In this document: positions 55,338 through 63,686 of the stretch, in pieces
Layout of the letters: the number at the start of each line of letters is the position of its first letter
How positions within the stretch are numbered: position 1 is the first letter of the stretch
From: Bog-473 sp963809715
GTDB taxonomy: Bacteria; Actinomycetota; Acidimicrobiia; Acidimicrobiales; RAAP-2
Direction of reading: 5' to 3'
DNA: 64,000 nt
Assembly (NCBI GenBank): GCA_963809715.1
Contig: CAWEKO010000007.1
Coordinates: 186,001-250,000 of the forward strand
Translations under genes and position numbers: made by a program
Notes under the pieces: generated by a model
The model's database searches: none
Seen by the model: the letters and a program-made list of their open reading frames with translations, nothing else
What the model was told of the DNA's origin: nothing

Positions 55338-56098
55338 GAGCAGGCGCCGACGGTCTCGGCGCCGTTGTGCTGGCGCGCCGAGCCGATGGGCTCGGTGCAC
55401 ATTGCGACGAGCATGCGGGCCATGACCCGCTTGGCCACACGCACCTGGAGACCCGACGTGCGCCGCAGGCGCTCCCAGGCCTCCCACGACACTGCGGTGT
55501 CCATGGCGTCGAGGTATTCGTCGCGCGAGCTCTCGCTCATCTCGGCCAGCTCGGGGGCGAACGTGGCCTTGAGGTCCTGGAGGAGGAGCGCGTCGGACGC
55601 CAGCACCGCGGCGCTCACGCCGGGGGACGTGATCATGTGGCGCACCAAGGCCCGGCGGACCGGTGAGATCTCCTCGAACAGAGCGGACCGGTGCGAGACG
55701 ACGCGCTCGATGCGCTTCATGAGGGGGAGCCTGGGGGAGCGCTCGGGCATGCCCGAGCACAGCTGGCGCAGCTGCAACGCGGCGACGTAGTGATAGAGGT
55801 CGTCGAGATCCGAGAAGTGGTGGAAGACGAGCCGTAGCGAGACGCCGGCCCGTTCCGCCACGGCTCGTGCCGTCGGCTCGGTGTCGCTCTCGCGCAGGAG
55901 CGAGATGAGTGCCTCTCCCACCACGCGGCGTGTGCGCTGACCGCGGGCGACGCGGCCGTCACTGGCCGCCTCATCGGTGAGGGCGAACATGCCTTCGAGG
56001 TCTTGAATGGTGATTTCCGGTTGTTCGGGAGGGGCGACCTCGAGCTCGTTGCTCGGATCGTCCGCTCGCCCGGCGGGGGCCGAGGAGCTGAGATTCAC
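55334..56098 (-). CDS. TetR family transcriptional regulator
   Basis: A 254-residue regulator with an N-terminal HTH: GQRTRRVVGEALISLLRES, AERAGVSLRLVFHHFSDLDDLYHYV near residues 70-115 (recognition helix VSLRLVFHHF) and a long helical ligand/dimer domain. The first 50 residues are a Pro/Glu-rich extension not typical of the family. GTG 56098 has AAAGGA eight bases upstream; an ATG at 56164 is in frame. Upstream inverted repeats (56156-56248) could be its operators. Confidence 0.85.
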   Translation of the reverse strand: MNLSSSAPAGRADDPSNELEVAPPEQPEITIQDLEGMFALTDEAASDGRVARGQRTRRVVGEALISLLRESDTEPTARAVAERAGVSLRLVFHHFSDLDDLYHYVAALQLRQLCSGMPERSPRLPLMKRIERVVSHRSALFEEISPVRRALVRHMITSPGVSAAVLASDALLLQDLKATFAPELAEMSESSRDEYLDAMDTAVSWEAWERLRRTSGLQVRVAKRVMARMLVAMCTEPIGSARQHNGAETVGACS

Positions 56099-56155
56099 AG
56101 GCCTATTCCTTTTTTGAAGCGGGACAACTCCCGTGCGCCAAACGGGGGTCCGCAA

Positions 56156-56248
56156 GACACGCATAGTGTGTCGTCCCCGTTCCCGTATCTCGGGTCAGGG
56201 GCGGCTGTTTTGTGCACCGGTTGTGTCAACGAGGACACAACAACAGCC
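56156..56248. promoter_or_regulatory. Candidate TetR operator region with GACAC inverted repeats
   Basis: GTTGTGTC (56220-56227) and GACACAAC (56234-56241) form an 8-bp inverted repeat with a six-base spacer, flanked by an outer pair GGCTGTT (56203-56209) and AACAGCC (56242-56248). A weaker GACAC-N7-GTGTC pair lies at 56156-56172, between this and the TetR gene. The shared GACAC/GTGTC half-site in two copies supports a dimeric repressor site. It lies between the cydC stop and the TetR start. Confidence 0.5.
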
Positions 56249-56281
56249 TGAATGAATGAGCTTTGTGGCTCCTGAGCAGCG

Positions 56282-58069
56282 TCAGACCGCCTGGTGGGGC
56301 GGTGCGCCGGCGTCCGGCTGGTCGGTTCGGTCGGGGCCGGTCTCGGTGTGATCTTCGGTGGGGTGATGTTCGGGGGGACGGATTTCGGAGGGGCGGATTT
56401 CGGGGGGGCCGTCGACCATTCGGCCGTCCTCGAGGGTCACGGTGGCCTCGCAGCGGGAGGCCTCGTCGGCCCGGTGGGTGATCACCAGGACGCTGCGGCC
56501 GTCACGGGACGCCGCCGCCAGGACGCCGTCGACGACGGCGTCGGCCAGTTCGACGTCGAGCCCGCTCGTGGGCTCGTCCAGCAGCAGCAAATGCCCGGGC
56601 GCCAGGAGGGCGCGGGCCACGGCGAGGCGCCGCCGCTCTCCGCCCGAGAGCGCGACGCCGTCGCCGCCGACGGGCGTGTCGAGTCCGGCGGGCAACGAGG
56701 CCACGAAGCGGTCGAGCTGGGCGACGCGCAGCGCGTCGTCGATGGCGTCGTCGCCGGCGTCGGGCCGGCCCAGGGTCAGGTTGGCGCGCAGCGTCCCGGC
56801 GAAGAGCTGCGCCCGTTGGTCGGCGAGCGCGCAGGCGCCGCGTACGTCCGCTTGGCGCAGCTGCGACACGTCGGTGCCGTCGAAGGAGAGCGTGCCGCGT
56901 TCGAGCGGCCAGAACCGGAGGAGCGCGTTGACGAGGCTGGACTTGCCGGCTCCGCTGGAGCCGGTGACGGCGAGGCTGTGTCCGGCGGGTAGCGACAGGC
57001 TGATCCCGTCGAGGGCGCGCGGGAGGGTCTCGGTGTAGCGCAGGCACGCGCCGGCGAACGTGACGTCGGGCACGGCCGGGGTCATCGTGGCCGGCACGGG
57101 CGGATCGTCCACGGGGATCGCCACGGTTTCGAGCGCGAACAGCCGATCGGCCGCGGCCCGGACGGCCAGGGAGCGGGCCGCCGCGTGGGGCACGCCGGGC
57201 ACGGTCTCGAAGGTGGCCAGCGCGGCCAGGGGCAGCACCGCCACCATGACCTGACCCAGGGTGTGGTCGTGCACGGCAACGACGCCGAGGGCGAGCACCG
57301 TGCAGAGGGCGGCCGCCTGGCAGAGGGCGATCATGAGCCCGGCCGCCGTGGCCAACGCGGCGTGGCGTCGCTCCAGCGCGTCAGAGCGTCCCGCGGTGCG
57401 GGCGACCGCGGCGAGCGCGGCGTCGTCCGCCCCGAAAGCCAACAATTCGGGCGCGCCCTCGAGTGCGTCGACCACCTGGGCCGAGAGGGTCCCGGCCAGC
57501 GCGGCCATCTCGTCGTCCCCGTTCCGGCGCCAGGTGAGCCAGGCCGGGACCACCAGAGCGACGGCCAGTGGGAGCCCGAGCCCGAGTGCGGCCCAGGGCA
57601 AAATGAGGCCGACGGCGACCGTGCCCAGGACACCGGCGCCGACCGCGATGGCGACCGGCAGCACCGTGCGCAGGTAGAGGTCCTGGAGCGTGTCGACGTC
57701 ATCGATGGCCCGGGTCAGGAGGTCGCCGCTGCGCCATCCGGCCAGGGCGGCGGGAACCCGCGGCGTCAGGCAGTCGTAGAGCCAGAGCCGCCAGCGGGCG
57801 AGGGCCCGCAACGCGGCGTCGTGCCCGACCAGGCGTTCGCCGTAGCGCAGCGGGCCGCGCAGGAAGGCCAGCACTTCGACGACGGCCAAGATGCCGACGA
57901 TGGCGCTGAGCCCTGGGCGCAGCGCGGCGCGGCCGACGACGTAGCCCGAACCGGCCAGGAGTCCGATGGTGGCGGCGGCCGAGGCCAGCCCGAGGAGGCC
58001 GGCCAGGGCGAGGCGCCCGTAGGGTGTGTCCGGATCCGACAGGATCCGGCGCAGGGAACCGCGCCTCAC
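56282..58069 (-). CDS. cydC: CydC, heterodimeric ABC exporter subunit for cytochrome bd assembly
   Basis: A 595-residue ABC half-transporter. Six membrane helices occupy residues 1-310 (LAGLLGLASAAATIGLLAG, FLRGPLRYGERLVGHDAALR), then the nucleotide-binding domain: Walker A GSSGAGKSSLVNALL, signature LSGGERRRLAVARALL and Walker B LLLLDEPTSGLD. With CydD it exports glutathione/cysteine-type thiols needed for cytochrome bd biogenesis. The C-terminus is extended by an Asp/Pro/Glu-rich tail (PPEHHPTEDHTETGPD). GTG 58069 overlaps the cydD stop. No cydAB here. Confidence 0.9.
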   Translation of the reverse strand: MRRGSLRRILSDPDTPYGRLALAGLLGLASAAATIGLLAGSGYVVGRAALRPGLSAIVGILAVVEVLAFLRGPLRYGERLVGHDAALRALARWRLWLYDCLTPRVPAALAGWRSGDLLTRAIDDVDTLQDLYLRTVLPVAIAVGAGVLGTVAVGLILPWAALGLGLPLAVALVVPAWLTWRRNGDDEMAALAGTLSAQVVDALEGAPELLAFGADDAALAAVARTAGRSDALERRHAALATAAGLMIALCQAAALCTVLALGVVAVHDHTLGQVMVAVLPLAALATFETVPGVPHAAARSLAVRAAADRLFALETVAIPVDDPPVPATMTPAVPDVTFAGACLRYTETLPRALDGISLSLPAGHSLAVTGSSGAGKSSLVNALLRFWPLERGTLSFDGTDVSQLRQADVRGACALADQRAQLFAGTLRANLTLGRPDAGDDAIDDALRVAQLDRFVASLPAGLDTPVGGDGVALSGGERRRLAVARALLAPGHLLLLDEPTSGLDVELADAVVDGVLAAASRDGRSVLVITHRADEASRCEATVTLEDGRMVDGPPEIRPSEIRPPEHHPTEDHTETGPDRTDQPDAGAPPHQAV

Positions 58070-59715
58070 GAGGCCACCAGCCCGTAGGCGTGGGCCGGGA
58101 GGGCGACGACCTTGTCGAACGAGGGGAGCAGGGTGGGTTCGTGGGCGGCCACCACGACGGTCCGCTGTCCCAGCCACGGCTCGAGCGCCGGTGCGATCCG
58201 GGCCACCGTCGGCGGGTCCAGCGACGCCGTGGGCTCGTCGAGCAGCACAATGGGCGCCGGGCGCAGCAGGGCGCGGGCCAGCGCCACCCGCTGACGTTCG
58301 CCCGCGCTGAGCGTCAGCCCGTCGTGCCCGAGCTGGGTGGCCAGACCCTCGGGCAGGTTGGCCATGAGCGCAGACAAGCCGACGGCGTCGAGCACGTCCA
58401 GGAGGTCCTCGTCGGCCACCTCGGGGGCACCGAGGCGCAGGTTGTCGGCCAGCGACGCCGTGAAGAGATGGGGTCGTTGGGGGAGCCACGAGAAGCACGC
58501 CCGCCAGTCGGCCGCGCTCAGCCCGGTCGAGGGCACACCGTCGAGGCTCATGGAGCCGGCGTCGGGTTCGCGCAGGCGGAGCAGAGCGGCCACGACGGTC
58601 GACTTGCCGGCGCCCGATCCGCCGGTCAGGGCGACTCGGGTGCCGGGCGCCAGATCGAACGAGATGCCGTCGAGCGCGGGCTCGTCGCGGTGCGCGTAGG
58701 TCACGCGGAGGCCCTCGACGCAGAGCGCCGGCACCGATCCGCCGACCCGGGTCGGAGCCGGCGCGGCCGCCGCGTCGCCGCTGCCCGGCGGCAGCGGTGT
58801 GGCGAGCACCTCGAGCACCCGGGAGGCCGCGGCCTGCCCCTCGGAGCTGGCGTGGAACTCGGCCCCTGCCCGCCGCAGGGGGATGAAGATCTCGGGCGCC
58901 ACGAGCAGGACGGCCATCGCTGTCTGCAGGTCGAGCTCCCCCCACAGGAGCCGCAGACCCAACACCATGGCGACGAGGCCCACGCCGAACCCGGCCAGCA
59001 TGTCCATGGACAGGGCGGAAAGGAAGGCGCTGCGCAGCGTCCGCATGGTGGCCGAGCGCACCCCTTCGGTTGCCGCCTCCACCTCGCGCCGACCCTGGTC
59101 CTGGCGGCCGAAGGCGCGCAAGGTGGGCAGCCCCTCGACGAGCTGGAGGAGACGGCCGGCCAACGAGCCGAGCCGGCGCCATTGCCGCTCCGACCGTTTC
59201 GCCGCCTCACGTCCGAAGAACACCATGGTGACCGGGACGGCGAGCACCAGCGCGATCACGACGACGAAAGCGAGCCAGGTCTGGCTGCCCACCCAGATCA
59301 GGAGCAGGGCGGGGATGAGCGCCGCCGCCGCCGCCTGGGGCAGGTAGCGCGCGTAGTAGGTGTGCAGCGATCGGAGCCCACGGGTGGCGGTCACCGAGAG
59401 CTCGCCCGCCCGCTCGCCGGCCAGCCAGCCCGGACCCAGGGTGAGCGCATGTTCGAGGAGCTCCCCGCGCAGCTGCGTCACCACCCGTTCGGCCGCGCCG
59501 TGGGCCGAGAGCTCGCCGGCCGCCTGCAGCCCGGCGCGCACCAGGACGGCCGCGCCGACGAGCACGAGTGCGGGTGCCACCTCGGACAGCGACGCGTGGT
59601 GGAGAAGCGAGCGCTCGACCACGAAAGCGAGCGCGACGGCCTGGACCACGATGGTGACGGCGCTCAGCGCGGCCAGTACCAGGGAGACGGCGGCCACCCG
59701 GCGCAAGCCCGGCAC
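58066..59715 (-). CDS. cydD: CydD, heterodimeric ABC exporter subunit for cytochrome bd assembly
   Basis: At least 549 residues, the partner of CydC. Membrane domain carries LVLAALSAVTIVVQAVALAF, LRSLHTYYARYLPQAAAAALIPALLLIWV and LDLQTAMAVLLVAPEIFIPLR; nucleotide-binding domain carries Walker A GGSGAGKSTVVAALL, signature LSAGERQRVALARALL and Walker B IVLLDEPTASLD. GTG 59715 is used, but the frame stays open upstream with LVDPELAAR, a family-like N-terminus, without another good start codon before the end of the thiolase-like gene. Operon partner cydC overlaps by GTGA. Confidence 0.9.
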   Translation of the reverse strand: MPGLRRVAAVSLVLAALSAVTIVVQAVALAFVVERSLLHHASLSEVAPALVLVGAAVLVRAGLQAAGELSAHGAAERVVTQLRGELLEHALTLGPGWLAGERAGELSVTATRGLRSLHTYYARYLPQAAAAALIPALLLIWVGSQTWLAFVVVIALVLAVPVTMVFFGREAAKRSERQWRRLGSLAGRLLQLVEGLPTLRAFGRQDQGRREVEAATEGVRSATMRTLRSAFLSALSMDMLAGFGVGLVAMVLGLRLLWGELDLQTAMAVLLVAPEIFIPLRRAGAEFHASSEGQAAASRVLEVLATPLPPGSGDAAAAPAPTRVGGSVPALCVEGLRVTYAHRDEPALDGISFDLAPGTRVALTGGSGAGKSTVVAALLRLREPDAGSMSLDGVPSTGLSAADWRACFSWLPQRPHLFTASLADNLRLGAPEVADEDLLDVLDAVGLSALMANLPEGLATQLGHDGLTLSAGERQRVALARALLRPAPIVLLDEPTASLDPPTVARIAPALEPWLGQRTVVVAAHEPTLLPSFDKVVALPAHAYGLVAS

Positions 59716-59777
59716 GCGGGCGGCCAGCTCGGGATCGACCAGGCGGGGCCCCCCTCTGGGGCGCCGGGGGGCGGTGC

Positions 59778-61247
59778 TCAGATCCGAAATCTCGTGTCCT
59801 TCAGCTCGACGGTCCGGCCGACCAGGCCCTCGGCGAGCGCGGCACGGGCGGTGGGTGCATCTTCGCAGGTGGCAGCGGTGCGGACCCCATCGGGCAGGTC
59901 GGCGACGATGACCGTTCGCTCCGGCTCGAGCCGGTCCGGACCGCCGTAAGTGACGGTGTAGGAAGCAACGGTGCCCCGGGTGGGGTCGGTCGGTGGGACC
60001 TCGAGGACCGGCCGCGTCTGGGTGGCCGCGTCCGCCTCGGCGGCCAGGTCCGCCACCAGTCCCTCGTCATCGGGCGGCGTGGCGGACCACACGGCCAGAC
60101 CGGGCTTGGAGAGCATCCCCGACACCGTGGTGACCAGACCACGTTCGCCGGCGTCCTCCCGGAGCCGCCGGCCCATGGTGACGGTCGAGAGCAGAACGTA
60201 GTGGTTGAAAGGACCGCCGGCGAAGGCCATACCTCCGGTCAACGTGGGCGTGCCGGCCAGAGGGAGGCCGAGCTCGCGCTGCTGGACCCGCACCGCTGCC
60301 GGGAAGCAGGAGTACAGCTCCGCCAGCCCGATGTCGCGCAGCGGCCGACCCAGTCGGCCGGCGGCCGCACGACCGAGGACACCCATGGCGGGCCAGGCGT
60401 GGAGGTGGTGCCGGGCCGTCAGGGTGACCGCGCTCGAACAGTGCAGGGCGACATGGGGGAAGAGCCAGCGGTCTGGCGGTACTCCCGCGTCCGCCGCGCG
60501 TGCGGCCGAGCAGACGAGGAGCGCGGACGCCTGGTCCACGGTCCACTGGCTCGAGTGCCACAGGTTGTAGGGAAAGGCCAGCGGCCGGTTGGTCGGCCCC
60601 GACTGTGCGATCTCGTCCGCGCTGAGTGGTTGCGGAAAGGCGGCGAAGGGATTGCCCTGCGCCACCTGGTTGAAGCGGGCCCAGAGGGCGGCGATCTCCT
60701 GGCTCGGCGACGATGCGCCCGTCTCGGCGGCGACCAGCGCGTTCTCGATCAGCGCGTACTCCTGGACGACGGGCCACGCCAGGCCGGCGGCCACCTCGAT
60801 GGGCGCGACGAATTCGGGCGGCCGGGTAAGGACCTGGTCGGGTGGACGCGCCTCGTCGTCCGTCTCCACGCCGCCGGCCCGGGCCCAGGCTCGAGCCTCG
60901 CCGCCCACGATCGCCACGGCATCGCTCTCGCCGTTGGTCACCAGGGTCAGGGCGTGGTTGATGACCTCTTGCTGGGAGACGCCGATCTCGCAGAGCACGG
61001 TGCGCGCACGCGTCGCCCCGATCCGTCGGGCGACCGCGCGCGCCGGGTCGGTGAGCGACCACGACCCTTGGGGGACCAGGATGTGGTCGAGACCGCTCAG
61101 CAGGCCGGGTGCGCCGGCGTCGCCGCCCGCCGCCCGCACGGCCTCGGTCATGAGCTCGCCGACCGGCGCGCTGTCGTTCGCCGCCCCGAGGCCGACGAGC
61201 ACGGGGCGGCGCGGGTACCTCAGGTACGAGGGTTCGGGTCCGGCCAC
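59778..61247 (-). CDS. Thiolase-like protein type 1 (TLP1), acetyl-CoA acetyltransferase family
   Basis: A 489-residue protein of the thiolase superfamily with the additional C-terminal beta domain that defines TLP1 (ASYTVTYGGPDRLEPERTVIVADLPDG in two parts, then AALAEGLVGRTVELKDTRF). N-terminal half: RRPVLVGLGAANDSAP, TNGESDAVAIVGGEA. At the position of the thiolase nucleophile (CxS in active thiolases) the sequence reads GVSQQEVINH, with no Cys, so it is probably not a canonical thiolase. SCP2-thiolase-like folds with acyl-CoA binding are the closest known context. Divergent from the dienelactone hydrolase with 24 bp between starts. Confidence 0.85.
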   Translation of the reverse strand: MAGPEPSYLRYPRRPVLVGLGAANDSAPVGELMTEAVRAAGGDAGAPGLLSGLDHILVPQGSWSLTDPARAVARRIGATRARTVLCEIGVSQQEVINHALTLVTNGESDAVAIVGGEARAWARAGGVETDDEARPPDQVLTRPPEFVAPIEVAAGLAWPVVQEYALIENALVAAETGASSPSQEIAALWARFNQVAQGNPFAAFPQPLSADEIAQSGPTNRPLAFPYNLWHSSQWTVDQASALLVCSAARAADAGVPPDRWLFPHVALHCSSAVTLTARHHLHAWPAMGVLGRAAAGRLGRPLRDIGLAELYSCFPAAVRVQQRELGLPLAGTPTLTGGMAFAGGPFNHYVLLSTVTMGRRLREDAGERGLVTTVSGMLSKPGLAVWSATPPDDEGLVADLAAEADAATQTRPVLEVPPTDPTRGTVASYTVTYGGPDRLEPERTVIVADLPDGVRTAATCEDAPTARAALAEGLVGRTVELKDTRFRI

Positions 61248-61271
61248 GGCGGCCGATGCTACGGTCCGACG

Positions 61272-62123
61272 ATGGCGACGGGCGATGTGGGCAGGTGGGA
61301 AGGCGCGCTCTCCGAATTCGGCAAGGACAGCTTCGAGGCGCAAGGCAAACGACGCGACGTGTTCCGGCTCGGCACCGGCCCGGCCGTGATCATCATGAGC
61401 GAGGCCCCCGGCATCACCCCGGAGTTGGCCGTCTTCGCCCGCCGCGTGGTCGCGGCGGGGTGCAGCGCGGTCGTCCCGCACCTCTTCGGCGACGTGGGCC
61501 GGCCGACCACGGGGCTCTACGCCGTCGGGATGCTCGGACCGGCGTGCGTCTCGCGGGAGTTCTCGTGTTTCGCCCTGAAGCGCACCAGCCCCATCACAAG
61601 CTGGCTGCGTGCCCTCGCTACGTCGGAGCACGAGCGCTGCGGCGGGCCAGGCGTCGGTGCCGTCGGCATGTGTTTCACCGGCGGCTTCGCGCTGGCCATG
61701 ACGGTTGACGACGTCATGCTGGCCCCGGTGCTCAGCCAGCCCTCTCAACCGTTTCCGATCAGTAGGCGGCGCAAGGCCGACGTCGGCATCTCGGACGAGG
61801 ACCTGGCTCGGGTGAAGCAACGCACCGAGGCGGGGCAATGCGTCCTCGGGCTGCGTTTCAGCAACGACCCGTTCTGCTTCGAGCAGCGCTTCGAGACGTT
61901 GCACCGTGTGCTCGGCGAGCGCTTCCTGGCGGTCGAGATCGACTCCGCGCCGGGCAATCCCTACGGGCACCCGAAGAACGCGCACTCCGTCCTGACCCAC
62001 CATCTGGTGGACCGGCCGGGGACGCCGACGCGCGACGCACTGGACCGGACGCTGAGCTTCTTCCGCGAGAACCTCGGGGTGGGCAGCGGGCCCGGACCGC
62101 GGCCCACCGGCATGGGCGACTGA
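61272..62123 (+). CDS. Dienelactone hydrolase family protein
   Basis: A 283-residue alpha/beta hydrolase of the DLH subgroup. The Cys nucleophile elbow is GMCFTGG (near residue 137), preceded by the oxyanion region SEAPGITPELAVFARRV; LGLRFSNDPFCFEQRFETL and HPKNAHSVLT (catalytic His) follow. It may hydrolyse a lactone or thioester related to the adjacent TLP1 gene, but that is inference. ATG 61272. Short divergent region means promoters overlap coding sequence. Confidence 0.87.
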   Translation: MATGDVGRWEGALSEFGKDSFEAQGKRRDVFRLGTGPAVIIMSEAPGITPELAVFARRVVAAGCSAVVPHLFGDVGRPTTGLYAVGMLGPACVSREFSCFALKRTSPITSWLRALATSEHERCGGPGVGAVGMCFTGGFALAMTVDDVMLAPVLSQPSQPFPISRRRKADVGISDEDLARVKQRTEAGQCVLGLRFSNDPFCFEQRFETLHRVLGERFLAVEIDSAPGNPYGHPKNAHSVLTHHLVDRPGTPTRDALDRTLSFFRENLGVGSGPGPRPTGMGD

Positions 62124-62133
62124 CCGAGCGGGC

Positions 62134-63501
62134 TCAGTCGACCGCTTCGAGGACCTCCCGGCAGACGCGCTCGCCCGAGCGCACCGCGCCATCCATCGAT
62201 CCGTAGGACTCGGCGGCTGTCTCCGTGCCGGCCCAGTGCAGGAGCCCGACCGGCTCCCGGATGCGCCGCCCGTACTGGGTCAGCACCCCGGTGGGGAAGC
62301 GGCCGAAGGAACACCCTCTGGTCCAGCGCTCCTCGGCCCAGTTGAGCTCGAGCAGCTCGAGCGGTCGCGCCGCCTGCGCTCCCAACCGGATGGACAGGGT
62401 CCGCAGCAAGATGTCCCGACGCTCCTTCTCGCCAAGCGCCCAGAGGGTTCGGGCCTGCGGCCCGGCAGCGTAGGTGGCGAGGACGCCGTACGGGTGGCCG
62501 GGCTGGGTGGTGTCCAACGTCACCTCGGCCAGCTCGTCGGTGGCCACCGTGGCGCCGTTCGCGCCGTCGGCCCGCCAGAACGGCTCGTCATAGATCGTCA
62601 CCAGCTTGAGCTCGGTGCCGGCCGGCATCTGGTGGATGAGCAGCGCGTGATCGGCCGGGAGCGCGGGCTCGAAGCGAATGCCGGCGGCCAGGGCGCGGGG
62701 TAGGGCGAGCACGGCCCGACGCGCCCGTACCCGCACGGCGTCGGACGTGACGTCGACCCGGTCGGCGGCCTGGGTGATCGCGGTGACCGGGGCGTCCAGC
62801 ACGATCGCGTCTCCCAGCTCGGCCGCCATGGCGTCTGGGACCTGACCCACCCCGCCTTCGAATTGGGAGTCCTGGTAGCCGCCCTCGAGCGTCATCAAGG
62901 CCTCCACCCCACCCGAGGCACGGACCAGGAAAAGCCAGTTGAGGAGCGACACTTCCGAGAGGTCGGCGGCGAAGCAGGCGCGGACGGTCGAGTCGATCAG
63001 GTCCCGGGCCAGCCGGGTCGGCACGTTGGCCGCGTTGAGCCAGCCGCGCACCGTCTGGGCGTCCCACGAGGCGGCCCGCCTTGCCGTCCAGGGCGCTTCG
63101 AGCGGCACCTTCTTCGCCATGGCATTCATGCGCGCGATGGCCTGGCCGGCGCTCAGCAGCGCCACCGGGTTGATCCGGGGAATGTTGCCCCGGTAGCGCT
63201 GGGCCTTGCCGCCGTTGGCCAGGACGTAGTCGCCCTCGACGAAGGTGGGGAACGTGGCGACACCCATCTCCTTGACCAGAGCCCGCAGGTGGTCGTGTCC
63301 GGGGCCGATGAAGCAGGCCCCCATGTCGACCGGGACTCCACCCGCCGAGATCTGCGTCCAGATCCGGCCCCCGACCCGGCCTCTCGCCTCGAGGACGACA
63401 ACCGATTTGCCCGCCTGGCTGAGCCGCCGGGCGGCCGTCAGGCCGGCCAGGCCCGCTCCCACGACGCAGACGTCGGCTTCTCGCGGTGTGCTCGCCGGCA
63501 T
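62134..63501 (-). CDS. Flavin monoamine oxidase family protein
   Basis: A 455-residue FAD-dependent amine oxidase. N-terminal Rossmann motif VCVVGAGLAGLTAARRL (residues 11-27), GGRIWT and the FAD-binding C-terminal LLHWAGTETAAESYGSMDGAVRSG are family hallmarks; LELNWAEERWTRGCSFG is the substrate-domain signature. Converges on the dienelactone hydrolase (10 bp apart). Acts on amines or N-heterocycles; substrate unknown. Confidence 0.91.
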   Translation of the reverse strand: MPASTPREADVCVVGAGLAGLTAARRLSQAGKSVVVLEARGRVGGRIWTQISAGGVPVDMGACFIGPGHDHLRALVKEMGVATFPTFVEGDYVLANGGKAQRYRGNIPRINPVALLSAGQAIARMNAMAKKVPLEAPWTARRAASWDAQTVRGWLNAANVPTRLARDLIDSTVRACFAADLSEVSLLNWLFLVRASGGVEALMTLEGGYQDSQFEGGVGQVPDAMAAELGDAIVLDAPVTAITQAADRVDVTSDAVRVRARRAVLALPRALAAGIRFEPALPADHALLIHQMPAGTELKLVTIYDEPFWRADGANGATVATDELAEVTLDTTQPGHPYGVLATYAAGPQARTLWALGEKERRDILLRTLSIRLGAQAARPLELLELNWAEERWTRGCSFGRFPTGVLTQYGRRIREPVGLLHWAGTETAAESYGSMDGAVRSGERVCREVLEAVD

Positions 63502-63686
63502 GCAGCCACCCCCGATCTTGGGGCTCGGCCCCTGGGCTCGGAACCCCTGGGCCCGGACCCATCGACGACGGTACTTCAGGCTGACCGATTGAGCACGGGG
63601 GGGCAGGCGCGAGAATGGGCAGGTGAGCGGAACCGTCCGCTCGGGGGTGGCCGCGACGCTCCCGCAAGGAAGACGCGAGGTGCGCA

